Below, piece by piece: positions 1 through 10,207 of a stretch of 64,000 nt of DNA. Each line of letters starts with the position of its first letter. Within the stretch, counting starts at the first letter, position 1. A program made the translations under genes and the position numbers. Origin of the DNA: Methyloversatilis universalis (GTDB lineage: Bacteria > Pseudomonadota > Gammaproteobacteria > Methylococcales > Methylococcaceae); the NCBI GenBank assembly GCA_020723665.1, contig DYIL01000015.1, forward strand, positions 1 through 64,000, written 5' to 3'. The notes under the pieces were generated by a model. The model did not search any database. It was not told the origin of the DNA and worked only from the letters and a program-made list of their open reading frames with translations.

Positions 1-64
1 TTGGCTTACGTTTTCAACCCCTTGCGTGGCCGAAAACGACGGGCATCCCTGCCCCGTAGGAGCA

Positions 65-82
65 CCTCGACGTTTTTCGAGG
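65..82. terminator. Inverted repeat CCTCGA-cgtttt-TCGAGG (extends to 61..86 with one mismatch), downstream of fhcB
   Basis: Perfect 6-bp stem, about 90 bp past the fhcB stop; no strong T-run. Confidence 0.3.
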
Positions 83-172
83 AGCTCTAGCTACTGGGAT
101 AGGCCTTCAGGACAAGCGCCCCGAGTGCCCGCGGAACGCTCGGAGAGGTTGTGGCTATCTCGGCGCGCGGCG

Positions 173-1456
173 TCAGCCGTTCTCGCCGAGCATTCGCTCA
201 ATGGCACGCAGTACGTCGCCAGCTTTGGCGAGCGCGGACTCGCGGATTTGATACAGCGGCATGGCGACGACGTTGTCGCACCGGTACATATGGCCGGGGA
301 AGTCGATACCGGGTACGCCTACGGGGATGAATACCTCGGGCTCGGATTCAAAGCGCATTCCCGAGCGGCCGATCACGACCGTAGGCACCTGACTCGCCGG
401 GGGCGGCGTCGAGCTCAGGCTCGAAATCCAGAACAGCGCATCCGCTTCGCCGTTTGCGAGGAGCCGTGCCGCGCTGTTGTGGTAAGGATCGTATTCGGGG
501 TAACCGCGGGCGTAGCTGACGCGGGTGGGATAACCGCTGATCCAGGCGCACACTTGGCTCGCGGTGCGATCGCCGTTCTGTCCGCCCAGCGGCAGCACCG
601 CGGCGCGGGTGTCTTTATTCAGCGTCGACACCATCTGGCACAACTGCTGGACGGTCAGTTCGGCATGAGGAAAGGCGAGTTGCCCTGCCGCCCAGGTGAC
701 GACGCTGTAACGGGCTTGGCGCAGCCGTTCCACGACTGATCGCAGCTCCGAGACGGGAATGCCGGCGACCTGTTCCGCCTGAAGTTTCGCGCCTTTGGCG
801 AGAGCTGAAAGCGCTGCGGCAACGTCCGGCAGGGTTTCTTGAGCGCAAGGGATAACTTTCGGGGCGCGGCCGTCGGGCGCGGTAGCCGCCTGGCCGGTCG
901 GGGCGCGGCCGATGAAGATGATTTCGCGCTTGCTGGTGTCGCCCTCGAACAAAGTCTCTTTGTTCCAAACAAAGCGCTCGAAGAAGCGCGGGAAATCGAG
1001 TTCGATATCGGTGCCGAACGAAACCAGAACCTCTACCCGATTCTTGAGTTCGCCCAAGGTGGTCGCCATCCAGCCGGAATCGGCCAGCACCAAAAGATTG
1101 CGCAAACCGCCTTCTGCGCGCATTTGGTCGAAAACGCCGCGGCAACGGTCGATCAGGGACAGCGCCGCGCGGGTTTCATTGACATCGGTGCCGAAACCGC
1201 TGAATACCGGCAGGTGCGCGCTATTCAATATTTCCGCGGCCCGTGCGACGGCCTGGTCCAGCGTAGCCGGCTTTCCGGCGATGCGCGGAACGGTGTCGGC
1301 GATCGCCTGCTCGAAGCCGGAAATCGTTACGGCGTCACCATTCCCGATGATTTTGACCCGCTGGCCTTCGACCTCGATTTTCAGATCGTCCGAGGCAATG
1401 CCGCAAAACGGGCTGGGAACGTTTTCGAATACGCGGGTTTGGGTGCTTTCGGTCAT
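173..1456 (-). CDS. fhcB: Formyltransferase/hydrolase complex (formylmethanofuran dehydrogenase-like) subunit B
   Basis: Translation from MTESTQTRVFENVPSPFCGIASDDLKIEV resembles bacterial FhcB/FmdB; H4MPT-gene neighbourhood; start moved in from 1630. Confidence 0.85.
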   Translation of the reverse strand: MTESTQTRVFENVPSPFCGIASDDLKIEVEGQRVKIIGNGDAVTISGFEQAIADTVPRIAGKPATLDQAVARAAEILNSAHLPVFSGFGTDVNETRAALSLIDRCRGVFDQMRAEGGLRNLLVLADSGWMATTLGELKNRVEVLVSFGTDIELDFPRFFERFVWNKETLFEGDTSKREIIFIGRAPTGQAATAPDGRAPKVIPCAQETLPDVAAALSALAKGAKLQAEQVAGIPVSELRSVVERLRQARYSVVTWAAGQLAFPHAELTVQQLCQMVSTLNKDTRAAVLPLGGQNGDRTASQVCAWISGYPTRVSYARGYPEYDPYHNSAARLLANGEADALFWISSLSSTPPPASQVPTVVIGRSGMRFESEPEVFIPVGVPGIDFPGHMYRCDNVVAMPLYQIRESALAKAGDVLRAIERMLGENG

Positions 1457-1702
1457 GCCCTTCCCTAATATTTTGATACTGGAATGAATGGCGAAAAGGC
1501 TTAAGGCCCAAGGACTAAGGAGGCATTGGGAGCGGTCAAGCATAGGGTTTTCGGCCGGATTTTTCAACTTGAAACGGTCTGCGGAGTCTGGCGATCCGAG
1601 GTTTTTCACGGTCGACAAAGCGGAGACCATGCAATAGCATGTCGCTTCACGGTTACTTCTCGAGCGGAATCGTCCGCAGTTCTCCGGAAGTCGTTCTAGC
1701 CA

Positions 1703-2743
1703 ATGCCAATCAATCCTTTACCCCAGCATAAGCTTCGCGTCCGCATCGTCGCTCCGGCGCGTCTGCACATGGGCTTCCTCGACCTCAGCGGGTCCTTGGG
1801 GCGGCGTTTCGGCAGTATAGGCGTCGGCATCAATGAAATTGCGACCAGACTCTCATTAATGCCTTCGGATCGGCTGTCGGCCCATGGCCCCGGCGCGGAT
1901 CGGGCCGTCGCGGCCGTGCGCAAGTTCGTCTCCGCGTTGGGACGGGATTTCGCGGTCGAGATTCATGTCGAGGAGGCGATACCGGGCCACATCGGACTCG
2001 GCTCCGGCACGCAGCTCGAACTGGCCGTGGGTATGGCTTTGTCGCGGCTTTTCGGCCTCGACTTAGGGGTACGGGAACTCGCGCCGATCATCGAGCGCGG
2101 GGCACGTTCCGGCATCGGCATCGCGGTATTCGAACAGGGCGGCTTGGTGGTCGACGGTGGGCGCGGCGAAAACACGGTCATCCCGCCGGTCGTCACCCGT
2201 CTGGAGTTTCCCGCAGATTGGCGCCTCATTCTGGTTCTGGACGAGCGGGATCTCGGGCTTCATGGTGAGGATGAGATCGAGGCTTTCCGGGCCTTGCCGG
2301 TTTTTCCCGCCGAGGAGGCCGCGCATCTCTGCCATTTGCTGCTCATGAAGGGCTTACCCGCATTAGCCGAGCGCGACATTCGTGGTTTCGGCGAGGTCAT
2401 CGCGGAATTGCAGCGTTCGGTGGGCGATTATTTCGCGCCGGCTCAGGGCGGCCGCTTCACCAGCGCCGACGTTGCCGAGGCCTTGTCTTTCCTGGAATCG
2501 CAAGGCGCCGTCGGCATCGGTCAAAGCTCCTGGGGCCCGACCGGTTTTTGCCTGGTCGAGAACGCGGCGCTGGGGGAAACGCTGATCCGTGCGGCGCGGC
2601 GGCAGTTCGCCGCTAGGGCCGGCATCCGGTTCCTGCTGGCCACCCCGCGCAATCAAGGCGCCGATGTCGTATTCGAGCGGGCGGATGCGACGCGGGAAAA
2701 GTCTTTCGCGTGTAAAGCCGGTGCTCGGGCCGACCGGCCGTGA
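1703..2743 (+). CDS. mptG: Beta-ribofuranosylaminobenzene 5'-phosphate synthase (GHMP superfamily)
   Basis: RVRIVAPARLHMGFLDLSGSLGRRFGSIGVGI and GLGSGTQLELAVG motifs; H4MPT context. Confidence 0.85.
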   Translation: MPINPLPQHKLRVRIVAPARLHMGFLDLSGSLGRRFGSIGVGINEIATRLSLMPSDRLSAHGPGADRAVAAVRKFVSALGRDFAVEIHVEEAIPGHIGLGSGTQLELAVGMALSRLFGLDLGVRELAPIIERGARSGIGIAVFEQGGLVVDGGRGENTVIPPVVTRLEFPADWRLILVLDERDLGLHGEDEIEAFRALPVFPAEEAAHLCHLLLMKGLPALAERDIRGFGEVIAELQRSVGDYFAPAQGGRFTSADVAEALSFLESQGAVGIGQSSWGPTGFCLVENAALGETLIRAARRQFAARAGIRFLLATPRNQGADVVFERADATREKSFACKAGARADRP

Positions 2744-2759
2744 AACCGCTGATCGATCC

Positions 2760-3893
2760 TTGGGAAGCCTGCACGATTTACCGGAACGCCTGCTGCTGGT
2801 CGGCTGCTCGGCGAGAATGCTGGCGCAATCGGCGGCGCGCGCCGGAATTCGGCCGGTTTCGATCGATCTTTTCGCCGATCGGGAGACGCGCGCTTGCTCG
2901 GCATATTGCGAGACCGTCGACGCCGCCGACATCGGCTTCGAGCGGGAAAGCCTTTTGCGGGCTGCCGAGCGCCTGGCTCCCGCGGGGCGTGGGTATGCCT
3001 TGGTCTACGGCAGCGGCCTGGACGTCGATTCCGGTATTCTTGAAGAACTCGCGCGAGGGCGGATGCTGTACGGCAATCCGCCGGAAATTCTCCGTTTATT
3101 GAAAACGCCCGATACCTTTTTCGACATGCTTCGGCGACTCGGCATTCCGTATCCGGAATCCGGCCGGATACGACCGCCCGATCCGGAGAATTGGCTGCTG
3201 AAGTCTGGCCGCAGCGAAGGCGGCAAGGGCGTGCGTTTTTGCTCTCGAGCGGAACCGGGTTCGAGCGCCTATTACCAGCGCCGGCTTCCCGGCAAGGCCA
3301 TGTCCGCCTTGTTTCTCGCGAACGGAGAAGACGCGTGGATCATCGGTTTCAATACGCTGCGCACCGCTGATCATCTCGTCGGTCAGCCGTTCTTGTTCGC
3401 CGGTGCCGTCAATCGAGTGGACCTCGCGCCCAGACAGCGGCTGCAGGTGCGGACGTACGTCGAGCGCCTGGTCCGAGCGGTTCCGCTCAGAGGATTGAGC
3501 AGCCTGGATTTCATGCTCGATGGCGAAACCTGTCGGGTTCTGGAAGTCAATCCCAGGCCGAGCGCCACCATGGCCTTGTACGACGATGATTTTCCGCAGG
3601 GATTACTGGCCGCGCACATTCGAGCGTGCCGCGGCGAGATGCCGGATGCGATGGCCGCAGGCCGAGCCGTTCGGGCATTCAAGGTGTTTTTTGCGCCGTT
3701 CGATCTCGAGGTATCGGAAGGGACGAGATGGCCGGACTGGTGCACGGATACGCCGGTGACGGGTACGCGAATCGGCGTTGGCCAGCCGGTATGCACCGTT
3801 TACGCCGAGGGAGCGGACCAACAACAGGTAGAACGCCTGATCGAACGGCGGGAGAGCGAGTTGTTCGAACGATTGTACGCAGCGCGGAGTTAG
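2760..3893 (+). CDS. ATP-grasp domain protein of the H4MPT cluster
   Basis: [16 protein letters not shown] ... [29 protein letters not shown]-grasp pattern; TTG start at 2760 is a guess. Confidence 0.7.
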   Translation: MGSLHDLPERLLLVGCSARMLAQSAARAGIRPVSIDLFADRETRACSAYCETVDAADIGFERESLLRAAERLAPAGRGYALVYGSGLDVDSGILEELARGRMLYGNPPEILRLLKTPDTFFDMLRRLGIPYPESGRIRPPDPENWLLKSGRSEGGKGVRFCSRAEPGSSAYYQRRLPGKAMSALFLANGEDAWIIGFNTLRTADHLVGQPFLFAGAVNRVDLAPRQRLQVRTYVERLVRAVPLRGLSSLDFMLDGETCRVLEVNPRPSATMALYDDDFPQGLLAAHIRACRGEMPDAMAAGRAVRAFKVFFAPFDLEVSEGTRWPDWCTDTPVTGTRIGVGQPVCTVYAEGADQQQVERLIERRESELFERLYAARS

Positions 3894-3940
3894 CCGGGTA
3901 CAATCACGTTTTTGTCAATAAACCGGGCAAGAGGATAACC

Positions 3941-4936
3941 ATGCAACATACTGTCAGCGTAAATGCGCACGCGCTTCCCATCGTCAAATACATGATCGCC
4001 AACGCCGACAGGCTGCGGCTCAAAGTCGACAAGCTGGGAAACGGCTGCACCGTCATCGACGCCGGCATCGATGCCGTGGGCGGTCTGGAGGCGGGGCGCT
4101 TGATCGCGGAAATCTGCATGGGCGGGCTCGGAACGGTTACGTTGACCCACTCGGCGACCTTCGGCCGCTGGCCGCTCACCGTCAACGTTCATTCCACGAA
4201 TCCCGTGATTGCCTGCCTGGGCAGCCAGTACGCCGGCTGGAGCCTGTCCCATGGAGAGGGAAAGAACGCCTTTTATGCGCTCGGTTCGGGGCCGGCGCGC
4301 GCGCTGGCGACCAAGGTCAAGGACGGCAGCGAGGAGCCCGTGGAAGAGCTCTATAAGGAATTGGGCTATCGCGACCACGGCAAGGAGACGGCCATCGTGA
4401 TGGAGGTGGACAAGGTTCCGCCGGTCGAGGTGATCGAAAAGATCGCCAAGGCGTGCAAAGTGGACACCAGCGGAGTGAACGTCATCTTGACGCCGACATC
4501 CAGCCTCGCCGGCGGCATGCAGGTCGTAGGCCGCGTACTGGAAGTCGCCTTGCACAAGGCCCATTCGCTCCATTTCCCGCTGGGCAACATCATCGACGGC
4601 ACCGGCACCGCCCCGGTTCCGCCGCCTCACCCCAATTTCGTCAAGGCCATGGGGCGGACCAACGACGCCATTCTGTTCGGCGGCACCGTGCATCTGTTCG
4701 TGAAGGGCAGCGACGAGGCGGCGGAAATGTTGGCCAACGAGCTGCCGAGTTCGGTTTCGCGCGATTACGGCAGGCCGTTTGCCGAGGTGTTCAAGGATTA
4801 CAAATACGATTTCTTCAAGGTCGATCCGATGCTGTTCAGCCCGGCCAGTGTCATCGTCACGGCCGTCGAGTCCGGTCGGAGTTTCCACGCGGGCAAGCTC
4901 GACGAAGCGCTACTGGAGCGGTCCTTCGGAGAATAA
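3941..4936 (+). CDS. mch: N5,N10-methenyltetrahydromethanopterin cyclohydrolase
   Basis: [43 protein letters not shown] ... typical Mch; RBS-like gaggat upstream. Confidence 0.92.
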   Translation: MQHTVSVNAHALPIVKYMIANADRLRLKVDKLGNGCTVIDAGIDAVGGLEAGRLIAEICMGGLGTVTLTHSATFGRWPLTVNVHSTNPVIACLGSQYAGWSLSHGEGKNAFYALGSGPARALATKVKDGSEEPVEELYKELGYRDHGKETAIVMEVDKVPPVEVIEKIAKACKVDTSGVNVILTPTSSLAGGMQVVGRVLEVALHKAHSLHFPLGNIIDGTGTAPVPPPHPNFVKAMGRTNDAILFGGTVHLFVKGSDEAAEMLANELPSSVSRDYGRPFAEVFKDYKYDFFKVDPMLFSPASVIVTAVESGRSFHAGKLDEALLERSFGE

Positions 4937-4937
4937 T

Positions 4938-5852
4938 TTGGGCACTATTGCGATCATCACCGAAGATCCGGGCTGGCACGGCGCGCGCCTGCGCGAGGCT
5001 TTGGCGGCGAACGGCTATGGCCATCGTTACGTCTCCCTGACCGCCTGCCGGCTGAATCTCGAGTCCGGCGGTTTGCCGGTGATCCTGCCAGGCTTCGAGG
5101 GGGGGCTTCCCGACGGCGTTTTCGTGCGCGGCGTGCCCGGCGGATCGCTGGATCAGGTGGTGTTTTACTTGGATGTGCTGCACGCTCTGAAGCTGCTCGG
5201 GATTACGGTGTACAACGACGGCCGCGCGATCGAGCGTACCGTCGACAAGGCCATGACCAGCTTCGTGCTGCAGCGTGCCGGCATACCGACGCCGCCCACC
5301 TGGGTGCTGGGCAGCCGCGAAGAGGCGGTCGAATTGGCGGAGCGCGAGTTGCGGGCGGGCCATCAGCTCGTGTCCAAGCCCCTGTTCGGCTCCCAGGGAC
5401 AGGGTTTGCAGCGGTATGAAAAGCCGGAGGACCTGGCCCACTTGAGCGACGGCAACGGCGTCTTCTATCTGCAGCGTTTCGTCGGCTGCGGCGAGCAGCC
5501 CCACGACTTCCGCGTATTCGTCATCAGGGGCAAGGCGGTGGCCGCCATGCGGCGCTGCGGTGTCACCTGGCTGAATAACGTCGCCCAGGGCGCCCGCTGC
5601 GAGCCGGTGCGTCTCGACGACCTGCTGCTGTGCCGGCTGGCGGAGGATGCGGTGAAGGTTTTGGAGATGGGATACGCGGGGGTCGACATCATCCGCGATC
5701 ATCACGGTCGTTACAGTGTGCTCGAGGTCAACAGCATTCCGGCGTGGAAGGGCCTCCAGAGCGTCAGCAAGGTCTCGATCGCCGATCTACTGGTCGAAGA
5801 CTTCCTGGCGCTTTGCCGTCCCGAATCTCACGAGGAAATCCGGGTTCGGTGA
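4938..5852 (+). CDS. RimK-type ATP-grasp ligase (glutamate-ligase-like) in H4MPT cluster
   Basis: AIITEDPGWHGARL ... VSKPLFGSQGQGL ... VLEVNSIPAWKGLQ; TTG start directly after mch stop. Confidence 0.75.
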   Translation: MGTIAIITEDPGWHGARLREALAANGYGHRYVSLTACRLNLESGGLPVILPGFEGGLPDGVFVRGVPGGSLDQVVFYLDVLHALKLLGITVYNDGRAIERTVDKAMTSFVLQRAGIPTPPTWVLGSREEAVELAERELRAGHQLVSKPLFGSQGQGLQRYEKPEDLAHLSDGNGVFYLQRFVGCGEQPHDFRVFVIRGKAVAAMRRCGVTWLNNVAQGARCEPVRLDDLLLCRLAEDAVKVLEMGYAGVDIIRDHHGRYSVLEVNSIPAWKGLQSVSKVSIADLLVEDFLALCRPESHEEIRVR

Positions 5853-6745
5853 CGACGGTGCCTGTTCAACGGGACGCTTTATTGTCCGCTTATCTCGAGT
5901 CTTGCGAGACGGAACTTCGCGCTTTCAAACCCGGTAACGTCAGCGTTTATTCGGAAGCCCACGATATGACCGTGGAAGACTTCCGGCGCAGCGCCGCTGC
6001 GAGCGGGCCTTTCCTGTGCGACCCCGATCTTTCCCTGGGCGAGAAAATCTACCACGCGACTCGGGCCACCCGTGAGGCTGTCCCCTGCAATACCAATCTC
6101 GGCATCATTCTGTTGGCCGCGCCCCTGTTTCAGGCGGCCCAGACGATTCGCGAAGGCGAAACGCTCAGGGGTGCGTTGCAGAGAGTCCTGCTCGCCACGA
6201 CGCAAGCCGACGCGGACTGGGCTTACAAGGCCATTCGGCTGGCGCAGCCTGGCGGCCTCGGCGAAGCTCCGGAGCAGGACGTTCGCGATGCGCCGGAGGT
6301 CACTTTGCTCGAAGCCATGCGCCTAGCGGAACATCGCGATCGAATCGCTTATCAATACACTAATTCTTTTGTAGATATTTTTGAATTTGCCATTCCAAGT
6401 TATCATAAGAAATTGTCCCAGTGGGGCGATAAAGAATGGTCGGCAGTGGCGGTGTTCGCAGGCTTGCTCAAGCGTATTCCCGACAGCCACGTCGAGCGCA
6501 AATTCGGCGCTCGATATACAAGGACGATTGCCAGCCGAATGACACAGATCGATCGGGCGTTATCCGTTTCCGATAGACCAGAACATGTCATACCGCTCCT
6601 GCGCGAAGTGGATGCAGAGTTCAAGTCCTACGGAATCAATCCGGGTACGACGGCCGATCTCACAGTGGCGTGTTTGCTGGCCGCCAGGCTGGAAACGCTG
6701 CTGAGTCAGTGCCAGCGAAAGACGGGCCGTTTCCGGGAAGCATAA
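5849..6745 (+). CDS. Triphosphoribosyl-dephospho-CoA synthase (CitG/MdcB)-like protein
   Basis: [30 protein letters not shown] ... [12 protein letters not shown] motifs; GTG start overlaps upstream stop. Confidence 0.8.
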   Translation: MTTVPVQRDALLSAYLESCETELRAFKPGNVSVYSEAHDMTVEDFRRSAAASGPFLCDPDLSLGEKIYHATRATREAVPCNTNLGIILLAAPLFQAAQTIREGETLRGALQRVLLATTQADADWAYKAIRLAQPGGLGEAPEQDVRDAPEVTLLEAMRLAEHRDRIAYQYTNSFVDIFEFAIPSYHKKLSQWGDKEWSAVAVFAGLLKRIPDSHVERKFGARYTRTIASRMTQIDRALSVSDRPEHVIPLLREVDAEFKSYGINPGTTADLTVACLLAARLETLLSQCQRKTGRFREA

Positions 6746-6848
6746 AGGCACGTCGGCACAAATAGGGAGTTTTGCCTCGCTTGAGGGAGGAGGATTAGGC
6801 AGTGTCGTTACTTCGAACGTTTTTACTTTTACCAAAGAGGAGTTAGCA

Positions 6849-7361
6849 ATGGGGAAAATCAATAAGATGTTGGTGGGTGAGGCTTTGTGCGGCGGCGGCA
6901 ACGAAATCGCCCACATCGACCTGATCATGGGACCGCGTGGCAGCGCTGCAGAGACGGCTTTCGCCAACTGCATCACCAATAACAAGGACGGATTCAGCAG
7001 CTTGCTCGCAGTGGTAGCGCCGAACCTGATGGCCAAGCCGAACACTGTCATGTTCAACAAGGTGACCATCAAGAACGGCAAGCAGGCTACCCAGATGTTC
7101 GGGCCGGCGCAGCGCGGCGTCGCCATGGCTGTGGCCGATTGCGTCGAAGACGGCACCATTCCTGCCGACGAAGCCGACGACATCTTTGTCTGCGTAGGCG
7201 TATTCATCCACTGGCTGGCGGAAGACGACGCGAAAATCCAGGACTATAACTACGAAGCCACCAAGCTGGCCATCAAGCGTGCCGTTGCCGGCGAGCCCAC
7301 GGCAGCCGATGTTGTGGCTCAGAAGGGACAGATCGAGCATCCCTTCGCCGCGCACAAATAA
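6849..7361 (+). CDS. fae: Formaldehyde-activating enzyme
   Basis: [51 protein letters not shown]; strong RBS aaagaggag. Confidence 0.95.
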   Translation: MGKINKMLVGEALCGGGNEIAHIDLIMGPRGSAAETAFANCITNNKDGFSSLLAVVAPNLMAKPNTVMFNKVTIKNGKQATQMFGPAQRGVAMAVADCVEDGTIPADEADDIFVCVGVFIHWLAEDDAKIQDYNYEATKLAIKRAVAGEPTAADVVAQKGQIEHPFAAHK

Positions 7362-7372
7362 TCGCGTTTATC

Positions 7373-7407
7373 GAAAAACGTTGCCCCGCTCCGGGGCAAC
7401 GCTTTTT
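7373..7407. terminator. Rho-independent terminator, probably bidirectional, between fae and the HisA-like gene
   Basis: GAAAAACGTTGCCCCGCTCCGGGGCAACGCTTTTTC: long GC stem with A-run/T-run on both sides. Confidence 0.8.
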
Positions 7408-7429
7408 CGTCCAGAACCGCGCAGTCTCG

Positions 7430-8137
7430 TCAAATCACCGCCTTCCCCAAATCCTCGATCAGCCGCGAGTCGACAGCGCCGGCATGCAGTGCACTGGCAA
7501 TCAAAACTCCGGCCGCTCTCATCGTTTTGAGCCGTCTCAGATCGTCTCCGTCCCGTACGCCGCCGGCTACGATGAAGCGCCGGTCGGGGTGCTTCAGGTT
7601 GAACGATGCTAAACGGTCGAAATCGGGACCCGCCGCACTGCCCACATGGGCGAGGTTCATCAAGATCACGCGCTCCGGCCAAAGTTCCGGACCGTCCAGC
7701 AACGACTCCGCGCCCAAGAATCGATCGCCGAGAAAGTCCAGCGACAGGATGAAGTCCGGCTCCAAGCGGGATAGAAGCGGCAAGGATTTTTCGGAAAGCG
7801 ATTCGCTGCCGACGACGGTGCGAACATTCGGCTCGGATCGAACAAAAGGTGTATTCCCAACGTTCGGGAGTCCTCGATCTATCCAGAATTCGATATTCGG
7901 AAAACGGCGCGTGAGACCGATCGCCAAATCGGTTTGGGGGGCTTTGTCCATGAGCGCATCGAGATCGGCCAGATAAATCCTTTTGAACGGATGAAAAGCG
8001 AGCAGACCGCGTATGACGGTCTCCGGTTCGGCGGTCGAGCACAATGTACTTTGCAGCGGGCGATAATGTTCGCGCCGCCCTTCCTTTGCGTGCACGGCGA
8101 GGCCGTTCATGATGTCGATGACGGGAATGATTTCCAT
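7430..8137 (-). CDS. HisA/HisF-like TIM-barrel protein of the H4MPT cluster
   Basis: MEIIPVIDIMNGLAVHAKEGRREHYRPLQS ... FIVAGGVRDGDDLRRL. Confidence 0.75.
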   Translation of the reverse strand: MEIIPVIDIMNGLAVHAKEGRREHYRPLQSTLCSTAEPETVIRGLLAFHPFKRIYLADLDALMDKAPQTDLAIGLTRRFPNIEFWIDRGLPNVGNTPFVRSEPNVRTVVGSESLSEKSLPLLSRLEPDFILSLDFLGDRFLGAESLLDGPELWPERVILMNLAHVGSAAGPDFDRLASFNLKHPDRRFIVAGGVRDGDDLRRLKTMRAAGVLIASALHAGAVDSRLIEDLGKAVI

Positions 8138-8148
8138 CGGCTGAGGGT

Positions 8149-9159
8149 ATGAGAATACTGGTTTTCGAATATATTACCGGCGGCGGCATGCTTGGCGAAA
8201 CGATTCCGCGTTCGCTGGCGCGGGAAGGGGAGTTGATGCTTACGGCACTCCTCGGGGACTTATCCGAGTTGCCGGAGGTCCGGACGGTCACGCTCAGGGA
8301 CGGACGTCTCCCCGTTTCCGATCGGGCGTTTTCCGGAACCGAGTGGATTTTTTTGGATCGGAAAGACGATCTCGAGCGTCGTCTAGATAATGAGATCGAA
8401 TGCTGCGATGCCGTCTGGCCTATTGCGCCCGAAACCGGCGGCGTTCTGGAGCGCATTTGCCGTCGGGTCGAAGCGGCCGGTAAGACACTGTTGGCCAGTT
8501 CGGGCGACGGCGTGAGCCTTGCCGCGAGCAAGTTTGCAACCGTGAAGCGCTTGGAAAAAAACGGTGTCCCGGCAATCCCGACCTTTGCGCTAGACGCATC
8601 GACGTCCTTGGAATTCCCTTTGGTAGTGAAGCCGGACGACGGCGTCGGCTGCGAAGGCGCCCGCATCGTCGAAACCGGGGACGAGTGGGAAGCTTGGGCG
8701 GCCGAAGTCGACGCCCCCACCCGTTATGTCGCGCAGCCTTTGGTCGAAGGCGAGCCGCTGAGTCTGTCCGTACTCTTTTGTCACGGAAAGGCGCGGCTTC
8801 TGAGCTGTAATCGGCAGCGGATCGTCAGGTCGCGGGGCGGGTTTAGCTTGCGTGGCTGCGAGGTCGGAGCCATCCGGACGGGCCTTGCCGCATACCAGGC
8901 CCTGGCCGATAGGCTTGCGGAAGCCATGCCGGAGCTCTGGGGCTATGTCGGGGTCGATGTGCTGCGGTGCGAACAGGGGCTCAAGGTGCTCGAGGTGAAT
9001 CCTAGATTGACCACCTCCTACGCCGGGCTGCGGCAATCCTTGGGCGTCAATCCGGCCGCGCTGGTTCTGGAATCGTGGCGGAGCGGAACCTTGCCGGAGG
9101 TCCGGCCGCTGGCGGGAAAGGCCATCGAGATTCATTTGGAGTCCTGGGATGACGGTTGA
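8149..9159 (+). CDS. ATP-grasp ligase, MfnD-like candidate
   Basis: FEYITGGGMLGE ... VVKPDDGVGCEGARIV ... DVLRCEQGLKVLEVNPRLTTSYAGL; next to the MfnF-like gene. Confidence 0.7.
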   Translation: MRILVFEYITGGGMLGETIPRSLAREGELMLTALLGDLSELPEVRTVTLRDGRLPVSDRAFSGTEWIFLDRKDDLERRLDNEIECCDAVWPIAPETGGVLERICRRVEAAGKTLLASSGDGVSLAASKFATVKRLEKNGVPAIPTFALDASTSLEFPLVVKPDDGVGCEGARIVETGDEWEAWAAEVDAPTRYVAQPLVEGEPLSLSVLFCHGKARLLSCNRQRIVRSRGGFSLRGCEVGAIRTGLAAYQALADRLAEAMPELWGYVGVDVLRCEQGLKVLEVNPRLTTSYAGLRQSLGVNPAALVLESWRSGTLPEVRPLAGKAIEIHLESWDDG

Positions 9160-10207
9160 AGTGATCGGTTGGGACATCGGGGGCGCCCATCTCAAGGCGG
9201 CCGCCTTGAACGGTGCGGGCGAGATCGTCGCGGTCATCCAAGAGCCCTGTCCCTTGTGGCAGGGGATGGATCGCTTGCACGACGCGATGGGACGGATTCT
9301 GGACACCGTTTCGCCGCAATCCGGCTGCCGTCATGCGGTGACCATGACCGGCGAACTGGCGGATTTTTTCGAAAATCGGGAGCAAGGCGTTCTCGCCTTG
9401 GTCGAAACGATGATTCAGCGCTGTCCTAAGAACACCGTAGGTATCTTCGCAGGATATGACGGATTTCTTGATGCCAAGACGATCACTCCGGAAAGCATTC
9501 CCAAGATCGCCTCGGCAAATTGGCTGGCGAGCGCGCTGTGGGTGGCGGAAAATCTGCGCGAAGCCGTGTTCATGGATATCGGGAGCACGACGACGGATAT
9601 CGCGCTGATCTGCGGCCGCCGGGTAGAAAGTCGAGGCTATACCGATTATGAACGTATGCGCTACGGTGAACTGCTTTATTCCGGGATAGTCCGCACGCCG
9701 GCAATGGCGCTCGCCGATCGGGCGCCTTTCGAAGGCGAGTGGATCGGTCTCATGGCCGAGCACTTCGCGACCGCGGCCGACGTCTACCGGTTGTGCGGCG
9801 AGTTGCCCGAGCATGCCGACCAGATGCCGGCGGCCGACGGCGGCGAAAAAACCGTCACGGGAAGCGCCAGGCGTCTCGCTCGCCTGTTCGGGCGGGACCT
9901 GGAGTCGGCATCGATGAAGCAATGGCGGCAGGCGGCCCGGTTCTTTCGCGAGCGGCAACTCGCAAAGCTTCGCTCGGCTCTGGACCGCCAGCTTTCGCGC
10001 GGTTTAATAGGCGACGACGCGCCTTTGATCGGTGCTGGCGTGGGGCGGTTTCTGGTGCGAGAATTGGCGGCGCGATCGGGTTTTTCTTATAGAGATTTCA
10101 GCGAACTGTTGCCAATGTTGACGTCGCAAAACGATTTTCACGCTGCGGATTGCGCCCCGGCTGCAACCGTAGCTTGCCTGGCGATGCGGGAGGTGGGGCC
10201 GACATGA
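9149..10207 (+). CDS. Hydantoinase/oxoprolinase-like H4MPT-linked C1-transfer pathway protein (MfnF-like)
   Basis: VIGWDIGGAHLKAAALNGAGEIV ... FMDIGSTTTDIALICGRRV ... GAGVGRFLVRELA. Confidence 0.8.
   Translation: MTVEVIGWDIGGAHLKAAALNGAGEIVAVIQEPCPLWQGMDRLHDAMGRILDTVSPQSGCRHAVTMTGELADFFENREQGVLALVETMIQRCPKNTVGIFAGYDGFLDAKTITPESIPKIASANWLASALWVAENLREAVFMDIGSTTTDIALICGRRVESRGYTDYERMRYGELLYSGIVRTPAMALADRAPFEGEWIGLMAEHFATAADVYRLCGELPEHADQMPAADGGEKTVTGSARRLARLFGRDLESASMKQWRQAARFFRERQLAKLRSALDRQLSRGLIGDDAPLIGAGVGRFLVRELAARSGFSYRDFSELLPMLTSQNDFHAADCAPAATVACLAMREVGPT

Noticed and set aside
26-739. 237-aa plus-strand ORF at window start
   Set aside because: Antisense to fhcB.
3890-4888. 332-aa minus-strand ORF
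   Set aside because: Antisense to mch.
7368-8720. 450-aa minus-strand ORF
   Set aside because: Out-of-frame overlap with the HisA-like gene and antisense to the ATP-grasp gene; low-complexity Ser/Arg-rich translation.
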